From positions 107,517,213 through 107,581,212 of the forward strand of contig CM077163.1 of assembly GCA_039583875.1 (NCBI GenBank): DNA of 64,000 nucleotides, in the 5' to 3' direction. The position numbers and the translations under genes were made by a program. Positions 56,581 through 64,000 of the stretch are shown piece after piece; within the stretch, counting starts at the first letter, position 1; each line of letters begins with the position of its first letter. A model generated the notes under the pieces. It did no database searches. It saw nothing but the letters and a program-made list of their open reading frames with translations, and was not told the origin of the DNA. This stretch comes from Platanthera guangdongensis (Eukaryota > Streptophyta > Magnoliopsida > Asparagales > Orchidaceae).

Positions 56581-58451
56581 CACCCCCAGACTTAACCATT
56601 TGCACGTCCCGAGCAAATCGTTACTCCGTGGACTCGAAGATAGCTAACTGGCTCAGAAATTTCAACAAGAAGTAAGACGAGAAATCAAATATTTCATGGG
56701 TATAGAAGATATAATAAAAAAACTTTTTAATTATACAACGTAGTTTAAACTATTCGACAGACGTAAATAAATATTGTAATTGCTCAAAATTAGAATTCTG
56801 GAGAATCTTGCGATCATGTGCAGGAAGAAAGTAGGCAGGGAAGTAAGGTGAGCATTGCCAAAGTTCGGGACTCAGGATCACCTCCAAAGGAATCCACCAA
56901 TGTCGGGGACCATACGCTTGCACGTTCACACTCTCTCCATGGTGCGGGATAGACTCAAGCGTGAATCAGTAGGACTTGTAGGAGGAAATGGGGCTTAGGC
57001 GACGGCTTGGTAGTCAAAGATAAACATGAAGGCTCTATGCAACCAAAGCGAGCGAAAACAACCCAAACCAAAACAGCCACTTAGAAATGAATGGGGCACA
57101 CGCCCCCAGACTTAGCTTGAAATCCGGGTGTGAACACGGCTGAACCCGACTAAATTCAATAAAGAGGATGGGGATAGAAATCGCAAACCAATTCTTTCAT
57201 AAATGTTTTTTTATTTTTTTTCGTTTGCGCGAATCAGCTTTTATTTTCGTAAATTGTTGTTTTCTTTTCTGCGCTAGCAATCCCAAACAGAGCAATCAAA
57301 ACGGGAATAAATTCAGCACCCCCAAAAACAATGTCCACTTATCACAACATCGGCAAAACAGTAAATACAAATCAGCTCAAGCATTTGATTGCGAAGGTGG
57401 GTTTAGCTTCAGGCCTTGGTGAAAGTGAGTGGAGCTGGATTAAAGGAAGGGTAGGCACAAATTTGGCATGCAATGGTTAACAGTAGGAATGGCTAAACAA
57501 GGCTCAAACTTGCCAAAATGAAGGCCTACATCATGCTCACGCTTAACTAACCGTGCACCAATGCTTCGAGAGTAGCTTAGGGCAAGTTCTTAGCCACCGA
57601 GAAAGATGATCCTTCCCCCCGACTCGAGCAATACGAGTCTAGTGGCGACTACACACATTCCTACACTATCATTTGATTTTCCCAGATTCAGATTTTGAGC
57701 AGTACAAACAATATTTACGTGTGCAGAAAAGAATAAATCTACGAGCATAAAGAAAAATTAGTTCTATCCTAACTCTACACAAACCATGAGTATTCGATTA
57801 GGAGCACTGCATGAGTTTCGAACTACTCAATCCTGAAATCCTAAGCCAGTACCACTATTTTAAAGTTTACACAAAAGCAATAAATTTAACTCGGGTTGTG
57901 CGCGTGGGCAAGAGCGCACTCGTGTGGGTGATTCAGTGTGTGCAACATAAAGCAAGAAATAAGTAAACAAGAAACTGGAATGCAACAGAAAGTGCGGTAT
58001 AGTGACCACAGACATACTCCCCCCCAGACTTAAAGTTGACAACGAGTAAAAATCAGCATTCCAAATAGCATAAATAGCTAGGGTAGGAAGTACCTATGCT
58101 CAAAATTGAGCATACCAGTCGGGCAACGAGATGTCCAAGTGCGGCCAAGTTGTCGCGCCTCAAATATTCCTGCACCTGCGATTAAAGGATGCCATCCAAA
58201 CAAAATATGGACAAATATATATATGAAGAAATAAACAGAGCTCCAAACACAGCATAGGACCAAACGGTCCAACTTAGGTTGTCTCCCGAAAGCCCTTTTG
58301 TTTATCGTCCTTAAGGTGGACCAAATACCTGTATTAGCAGTTCAAATAGAAAGTTCTGGCATTAGCAAAAGGAAACAAAATTAAAAGTAGAGCAACCAGC
58401 ATTCAACAAGTATCGAGAAGGAGGATTGAAAGAGGAAAGAGGATGGCACAT
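56581..58451 (-). other. TR-GAG 3' noncoding interior and PPT
   Basis: 1.87 kb without coding signal. Minus sense: PPT TTAAGTCTGGGGGTG before the LTR, hairpin ATTTGC...GCAAAT (56598-56618), two more PPT-like copies (57101-57116, 58016-58033), and blocks shared with Athila-3 (56880-56940, 57564-57606) and with the LARD (57489-57536). Frames at 57168, 58042 and 58272 have no domain. Confidence 0.85.
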
Positions 58452-60704
58452 TCAGCTATAAGCAGATTTATGGTAAGTCTCCCTGGTGGGATGCGAGAGA
58501 ACAGCAGAGTGTCTTTTTGCATTCGGGGTAGGCATTGTCCCATTACTGCGAGTGTACTCTTTCGCGCGCCGGAAGGCAGCATAGCGCTCTTCGCGTAAAC
58601 GCTTGGCCTCTTTCAGTTTCTCCACCGTGGGAGACTTCCAATGGAGGTAGGTTGCGGGGTTTCCTTGTGTCGTGGTTGGTGGCGGCCTATCCGGCACCGT
58701 GAGGGCAACCGGATCTGCCCAAGTTACAGATCGTTTAACATAATTATACAAATTATTGTCCAGGGATTTCACCCGAATAAAACTTAGTTCGCCATGCTCA
58801 ACAACAGAGTTGGCTGGCAGTAGAAAGGAAGTCGTGGCTTTGGTACAATTGATCCCTTCGTGGACTAGTAGCTCTTGCTTCTCATCGACTTCCAGAGGGA
58901 GTCCGTTCTTTGGCGTCTCCTCCAGATGTGCTTCCAATGCGGGGGGACCTGAATCCAGCTTGACATCTGTGACACTCAGAGAATTGTTATTTGGGATGGA
59001 AGAAAAATGTATGGATGTGTTATCGAGGGTGGACTCTTCGTTTGGCCAAGTGACACGGCCTTTAGAAAAGTCGAGGGATGCGCCACTGGCTGTTAGGAAT
59101 GGGACTCCTAATATAGGAATGGAGTTATTGTCCTGTGGTCCCAAAACCTGAAAGTCAGTGGTGATACTTGTGCCGTTAACCTCAATTTCAACATCCCGAA
59201 CACCACCCTCCGTGTCAACCAGATTGCCATTAGCTAAGATAAGCGATTTCTGATTTTCAATGTCAACTTGTAACTGCATCTTTGCAACATCTTGCAAAGT
59301 GAGTATGTTGTTGGAAGCCCCGGAATCGCATAATGCCGGAGTGTCGATGTTATGGATTTTACAATTAATGACATGTTCGTTGCGGTTTCCCGAAGTGTCC
59401 TCTCCAAGGCGCTTTCCCTGTTCATAGGGGTTCTTTTCAGTGATGCTCGATAAGGTGCCTTGGGTGCGCTCGGAAACCACTTGAGCCAATTGGACCAATT
59501 GTGCCTCCACTTTGCGCATCGAGGCGGCCTGATTTGTCATGTTGGTTTGGGAAATCTCAACAAACTTCTCGAACATCTCTTCCAAAGAATTTTTCTTAAT
59601 GATGGGGGGGCCTTGGGAATAATTCGGTTGAGGCGGCCACGGTTGGCTACCGGAAGCATACGCATCGTTTTGATGCTGCACCGGTTGCCATCTTTGGCCA
59701 GATGTGTTAGGATTCCAAGAAAAGTTGGGGTGATTTCTCTCCCCCGAGTTGTAAGTATTCCTGTAAGGCACTCCCCTGTTTTGATTGGCAACAAAATTAA
59801 CGGATTCATTCAAAAACAAAGATTCGTCTTGTACCTCAACTCCTAAGCATTCGAAGCTGTGATGATCGGTGCTTCCGCACCCTTGACATGAGATTGCCAT
59901 CACTGGGGCGGCAGGAGCAGGCTTGTGGATATCCAAGGCAAACACTCTACTGGTGCTTCGTGGGATGTTTCTTCCAGCGGTCCAGTAAGCACTGTGGGTT
60001 GCGGTGTCTTGTAAGACCTTCAGAGAATCATCTGGAGCAAGATTCATGATGGTTCCTCCGGAGGCAGCATCGATCATGGCTCGGTGGTGGGGATCAATAG
60101 CAAAGTAGAAACTTTCGACGAGATTCCACGTTTGGAATCCATGATTAGGGCACTTCCTCAGCAGCTCATTAAAATGCTCCCAAACTTCGGCTAAACTTTC
60201 TTGATCGGCTTGCCGGAAGTTGGCTATTACACGTCTCATGCTCACGATCCGATCCACCAGATGGAACTTAGCTAGGAATTTTGTAGTCAAAGCCTCCCAG
60301 GTGGGGGCTTTTCCAGGTGGGAGGGAGTGAAGCCATGTCTTGGCTTTGTCCGTTAATGAAAAACGGAAGAGGCGGAGCTTGACTGTTTCATCTGGGATTC
60401 CAGCGTAGCGGAACGTGGCGCAGATTTCGGAGAATTCTGTAAGGTGAAGATGGGCGTCTTCAGTGGCCATTCCGGAGAACTGAGCGTTGTTCCGAATGAT
60501 ATTCATAATAGCTGGTTTAATCTCGAACTGAGGATTGGTGATAGTAGGTCCGAAACCGGGGTATATGCTCCCGACAGTAGGTGTAGTATAATCCCTCATG
60601 GTGCGGACCTGGGGAGGATTCACTTCATTTTCGTCGTCATTTTTGTCGACATGAGGTATCCCACCAACTCGGTTGCCTGCATCAATATTCAGCTGGTCTC
60701 CCAT
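58452..60704 (-). CDS. gag: Gag-protease polyprotein, 750 aa, intact
   Basis: Continuous from ATG (60704) to TAG at 58452. Gag core about residues 60-215 (FSEICATFRYAGIPDETVKL, LFRFSLTDKAKTWLHSLPPG, TTKFLAKF). Zinc knuckle CQGCGSTDHHSFEC at 273-286: Cys, Cys, His and Cys are there, though the Gly-His pair is altered. RNHPNFSW (323-330) is the Athila gag signature. Coiled-coil-prone stretch 375-415. Protease-like domain from about 450: ALCDSGASNNI (Asp460), SIPILGVPFLTASGASLDF. Residues 560-750 are an unassigned tail with basic KLKEAKRLREERYAAFRRAK. It would package RNA from this element; enzymes must come from elsewhere. The first long intact frame in the window and free of stops. Confidence 0.9.
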   Translation of the reverse strand: MGDQLNIDAGNRVGGIPHVDKNDDENEVNPPQVRTMRDYTTPTVGSIYPGFGPTITNPQFEIKPAIMNIIRNNAQFSGMATEDAHLHLTEFSEICATFRYAGIPDETVKLRLFRFSLTDKAKTWLHSLPPGKAPTWEALTTKFLAKFHLVDRIVSMRRVIANFRQADQESLAEVWEHFNELLRKCPNHGFQTWNLVESFYFAIDPHHRAMIDAASGGTIMNLAPDDSLKVLQDTATHSAYWTAGRNIPRSTSRVFALDIHKPAPAAPVMAISCQGCGSTDHHSFECLGVEVQDESLFLNESVNFVANQNRGVPYRNTYNSGERNHPNFSWNPNTSGQRWQPVQHQNDAYASGSQPWPPQPNYSQGPPIIKKNSLEEMFEKFVEISQTNMTNQAASMRKVEAQLVQLAQVVSERTQGTLSSITEKNPYEQGKRLGEDTSGNRNEHVINCKIHNIDTPALCDSGASNNILTLQDVAKMQLQVDIENQKSLILANGNLVDTEGGVRDVEIEVNGTSITTDFQVLGPQDNNSIPILGVPFLTASGASLDFSKGRVTWPNEESTLDNTSIHFSSIPNNNSLSVTDVKLDSGPPALEAHLEETPKNGLPLEVDEKQELLVHEGINCTKATTSFLLPANSVVEHGELSFIRVKSLDNNLYNYVKRSVTWADPVALTVPDRPPPTTTQGNPATYLHWKSPTVEKLKEAKRLREERYAAFRRAKEYTRSNGTMPTPNAKRHSAVLSHPTRETYHKSAYS

Positions 60705-60910
60705 TGGGGCAAAAATGGTGGCTGCGGCGCGTCTTCGTGCTAGGAGAGTACGTTCAATCTCTGGGTCGTAGGCGACAAAATCTCTTGTAGCTCAGCCTTG
60801 CATTCACTGTGGCAAACACTATACACTAGAAGGAAACAACAATCAAAACAAAACAATACTAACTCTTATAACAATATTGGAAGTCATCCGAAATCGCTCT
60901 ACAGTTGCAT

Positions 60911-60929
60911 TCCCCGGCAACGGCGCCAA
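60911..60929 (-). other. TR-GAG primer-binding site
   Basis: Minus TGGCGCCGTTGCCGGGGAA, Asp-tRNA type, five bases from the LTR. Leader to the gag ATG is about 205 bases. Confidence 0.85.
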
Positions 60930-60934
60930 AAACT

Positions 60935-62373
60935 TGATGCGTGTAATTCGGCAAGCGCACCGGTCGCACAAGTAATAAAGTTTTGGGAATAAATCCCTGA
61001 GTGTCGGTCTCTTGAGGAATGCAATTAGCGTAGAACGGCAACAGTACTGAGAATATCGTTATGAGAGTTAAAAATAGAACAAAAAGGAAATAGCGGACTA
61101 GGGAGACTGTGGATGTTTGATCTACTGAACTAGTAAAAGCTATGCGGGTCGAAGGCACCGCTTCGCAAAGTGGAGTGGCTTTGTCGGCCGCGATGCCGAA
61201 CTTCAGTTGGGCGAGTGGAAGGGAAGCTAATGGATTGTAGTGTTCTTGTGTGGAGTGCAATCAGACAAGGCACGGGAATGAAGTGGATGTGGGGTGAGCG
61301 AGGCGCATTCACAGACAAAACTCACAAGCATAAGAAGATATTAACATTCCATTAACTATAAAATAAACTTGATGTTCAGGGATGGAAATGTTCATTACAC
61401 TGCTAAAAACATTCATAACACAGAGGAAGGAGAAGAGGAGTAAACCAAAAGAGAATGTAGATCCACCGCGGGTCGTGGCCGGAGTAGCGAGTTGTCAATC
61501 CGCTTCCGGGCTCAGTCCAAGGAGGCTTCCGGTACTAACGATCTGTCACCTCGAAGGCCTTTAAGTCCGTTCTCTAGGTTATCTACTTCACCAACTCTGC
61601 AGGAAAGCTTGGAGTTGAAGTCATCAATGGCTGCGGGCTTCGCTGGAGAGTTGAAAAGCTTCAGAGTAGTTGGAAATGGCCTCCCGACGAAGGTGGAAGT
61701 GATGGAGCAGCTGGAGAAGTGAAATGGCGATTCCCGCGCACTCTCCGATCGCAGCAAATGACAGGCATTTACCTAAAACGCGGAGCAGGGCCTTACATAC
61801 GGAGGCATCAGAAGCAGTGCGCACGATCAGTGGCGCACGACCAGTGGTCGTGCGCACTGTAGGTCGATGATCGTGCGGCTTTTCCAAATAAACCTGCAAC
61901 CTGGATAAGAAGCATCAGCATATATGCGCACGAGCAGTGGCGCACGACCAGTGGTCGTGCGCACTGCGGCCAGTGCTCGTGCGATTACCGAGATAGGGTT
62001 ATGAAAAAGGGGGTGTAATGCGCACGAACAGTGGCGCACGACCAGTGGTCGTGCGTAGTAAGTCCAGTGGTCGTGCGCAGTATTCCTGCATCGTCGGAGT
62101 CTCCCGAGCAGTTCCGGAGCACGCACACGACCACTGTACCAACAGAAGGGGCAGAAAAGCCACCAGAACGTGCACACCACATCCCCGAGAGAGGGCTAAA
62201 GAATAACAACAAAATAGAAACACAGAAAGCACACAGAAGCGGGCATACAGTGCACTTAATCGTGAAATAGGTACATAAGCACAAATAAGCAATAAAGACT
62301 CTCAAGTGTAGTGCTAAGACGATAAAACTAGCCCAGATGAGTCCAAAAATCAGTGTAAAATGTGGACTCATCA
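60935..62373 (-). repeat. TR-GAG 5' LTR
   Basis: TGATGC...CATCA, 1.44 kb, then GTACA. Three strong palindromes at 61833-61855, 61940-61962 and 62034-62056. The minus frames at 62434-61985 cross them and are repeated in the other LTR. Confidence 0.9.
61833..62056. repeat. Three 23-base palindromes in U3
   Basis: Each is an 11-base arm GCGCACGACCA, a single central G, and the arm TGGTCGTGCGC (the third ends in T). Between them sit partial arms (GTGCGCACGATCAGTGG, GGCCAGTGCTCGTGCG). Spacing 107 and 94 bases. Confidence 0.85.
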
Positions 62374-62607
62374 GTACAACACACGCTCGAACGAATCGGG
62401 CAGATCCATTTCGCTTGAGAGAATATTGGTTCATCGCCTCTATTTGATCTCTAAGGGTGTAGCGAACCCGTGCGTTATAATTAGATTGATATTATTGTGA
62501 ATCGGGTGTGCTGCGTTTAAATTGTGTGAGCGTAGAATTGGAACGAGAGAACAATTCAGTGTCTTTTGTCCGTTGCGATTCGTTAGGAGACGAAGCCTGC
62601 ATTAATT
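62374..62607 (+). repeat. Old CRM-like LTR, segment 4 (U5 end)
   Basis: Continues segment 3 after the TR-GAG insertion and ends just before a PBS. Its U5 wording (GGAGACGAAGCCTGCATTA) gives no clear LTR-final CA, so the end is set by the PBS. Confidence 0.5.
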
Positions 62608-63126
62608 TGGTATCATAGGGAGGTTCACATCAATTTCCTAATTGGCACCCTCCCCCTTTTAGTAGGACGCCGACACGCATTTGCACGATCCATTGCAAAA
62701 CAAGAAAAATAAATTTTTATTTTTGGTCTGCAAATAGCGGCTCAAAATTTTATTTTCTGCAAAAAAATAAAAAACATTTATTAATAATCTCCATATTATT
62801 TTCTGCAAGAAAATCAAATATATATATATATATTGCCTTAATTATTTAGCGTGAACAATTCCTCTATCTTAGATTATAAGGGTCAGAATCCTTAATTCAT
62901 TGCATGTGTACAAGATCCGGATCGAGTTTTCTCTCTGATTCTCACTGAACGTGGCCTATGATATTTATGCATCCCGTTTAGACTATTGGTATGCTAAAGT
63001 CATGGCTAATCATACTCCAGCTGTGCCTACATACTATAGGAATTCCAACTATCCCCACAGTTATTCTACTTATGACGGTTTACGGTGTCCTTAAATTTTT
63101 AGATACTGGATTAAGGGGATAGAATG
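62608..63126 (+). mobile_element. PBS, leader and possible gag start of the old CRM-like element
   Basis: PBS-like ATTTGGTATCATAGGG at 62607-62622. Leader contains GGTCTGCAAATAGCGG (62730-62745), shared with the CRM leader. An ATG at 63003 opens about 30 codons (MANHTPAVPTYYRNSNYP) to a TAA, possibly the start of gag; not proven. Cut at 63126 by the next LTR. Confidence 0.45.
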
Positions 63127-63730
63127 TGTAAGACCCCTTTTTTTCTTTTGAAACACCGGGGTCTTAGGCCCATAATCGCCGCTTTGCGGTGACACCTTCA
63201 TGCCCGGGAAGGTCATCACTACAAAATGTCAATCCTGACGGTCAAATCGATCACAACTATAGCAAAATAACAATAGGCAAGTCCACAGAAAATCACATAT
63301 ATAATAATAAGCTCCACGAAGGCAGTGTCCACAGAAATAATAAAGGCACTAAATCTTGGGTTCATGCCTAGTACATAAAATCCTCAATACATGTCTCTCA
63401 TCGCAGAAGCAAAATAAATATAACTACTGGCAATCAGGACTCACAGTCCCTGCTGTCTGAACTCCGGTACTAGACTGCCCCATCTCCAAGTGTGCCAACC
63501 TCCGGGGCTGCTCCTCCATGCTGGGCTCCACGGTCCCCTAAAATGATAAGGTTTGAAAACCGTTATTCTAAAAGACTAAACCTTATCATCCCCCACCCCT
63601 TCCCCCATGATTCATAGGTACCGAGTGGGGAGAAGGAAAGGAGAGGACTTGAAGGTGGAGAATAACAAAATGAGCAGATGGCGGTGGAACTAAACTAGCA
63701 GTTCTATAGTATATAAGGCAATAATAAAGG
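63127..63730 (-). repeat. LTR fragment, TGTAAGACCCC type
   Basis: Opens TGTAAGACCCCTTTTT on the plus strand, a typical gypsy LTR end in reverse, and carries no gene. The frame 63189-63371 has no domain. It stops at 63730 where a second LTR begins; its other end is not seen. Confidence 0.5.
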
Positions 63731-64000
63731 TGTAACAACCCCATCCGTTTACATAGTATATACTAGAAGGTCCGGCCAGGGCCCTACAGCATATACCACA
63801 AAACAGTCAGTGAAGTTACAGTATGATACCAGAGTAGTGCAGCGCACCCTAACACATTTCATTCTAGCGGAAGCCTAAACACTAAACTTGAACTCCACAC
63901 CTGAATATCCAACATATAAAAACTCCTCATTTATATATACCATAAGAATGTTTTACAAGTACAAACAGTTGGACTTATGGCCTTATAGGGATTTCACAAC
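63731..64000 (-). repeat. Tekay-family LTR, continues beyond the window
   Basis: TGTAACAACCCCATCC, then GTCCGGCCAGGGCCCTACAGCA and ATATACC(A/C)CA, similar to the LTRs at 14098 and 33687 and, reversed, to 27155-27410. Minus sense by comparison. Confidence 0.65.

Larger units (their letters stand above)
55145..62373 (-). mobile_element. TR-GAG element: LTRs with intact gag-protease, no polymerase
   Basis: 7.23 kb between perfect GTACA duplications (55140-55144 and 62374-62378). LTRs 55145-56580 and 60935-62373, PBS of Asp-tRNA type (60911-60929), gag-protease frame 60704-58452, 1.9 kb noncoding 3' interior, PPT. No RT, RNase H or integrase wording in any frame. Such gag-only elements are known in plants as TR-GAG. 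Its gag and 3' blocks tie it to the Athila lineage. An undamaged long frame and near-identical LTRs suggest recent movement. Confidence 0.9.

Noticed and set aside
59460..59846. 128-codon plus-strand frame
   Set aside because: Antisense shadow of the intact gag-protease gene.

Overview
The window looks like heterochromatin from a flowering-plant chromosome, probably pericentromeric or centromeric. I see no convincing host protein gene, rRNA, tRNA or CRISPR array. Almost everything assigns to LTR retrotransposons of the Ty3/gypsy type nested in one another, plus one 500-base assembly gap (26655-27154). Species cannot be named from this sequence. The plant call rests on the element lineages: Tekay-like chromoviruses with a C-terminal chromodomain and an initiator-Met-type primer site, Athila-like elements with an Asp-tRNA-type primer site (TGGCGCC...CGGGGA), a Tat-like pol scrap, and a CRM (centromeric) element.

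Layout, left half. 1-802 is the end of an old LTR. 1306-11356 (+) is a two-LTR Tekay-like element (Tekay-1) with every gag-pol domain present but many stops and frameshifts. 11357-13732 (+) is the 3' end and LTR of an Athila-like element. 13733-14097 is a Tat-like RT scrap. 14098-26654 (-) is a second Tekay-like element (Tekay-A), split inside its RT gene by a 6.7 kb non-autonomous element (LARD, 18595-25266, +) that has LTRs, PBS and PPT but no gag or pol, only a roughly 315-codon unknown reading frame. After the gap come a Tekay LTR scrap, a 3'-truncated Athila-like element (Athila-2, -, 27480-31999) whose LTR belongs to the LARD family, and the 5' end of another Tekay-like copy (Tekay-B, -, 31999 to about 35540).

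Right half. From about 36100 to 63126 the host is a single old plus-strand LTR, apparently CRM-like, followed by its PBS and leader. Three elements, all minus strand, have landed in that LTR: Athila-3 (36458-47453), a CRM element with perfect target duplication GTGAA (47655-54808), and a TR-GAG type element with perfect target duplication GTACA (55145-62373). The TR-GAG element carries an intact 750-codon gag-protease frame and no RT, RNase H or integrase. The window closes with two more LTR pieces (63127-64000).

How the parts relate. The LARD and the TR-GAG element lack polymerase and integrase and must be copied in trans. Athila-2 shares the LARD's LTR family, and Athila-3 shares 3' noncoding blocks with the LARD and TR-GAG elements. 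The most interesting signals are these shared noncoding blocks, a hairpin placed just before the polypurine tract in several lineages, internal second polypurine-like sites, palindrome arrays in the LTRs of unrelated families, and a CRM element nested in a CRM-like LTR.
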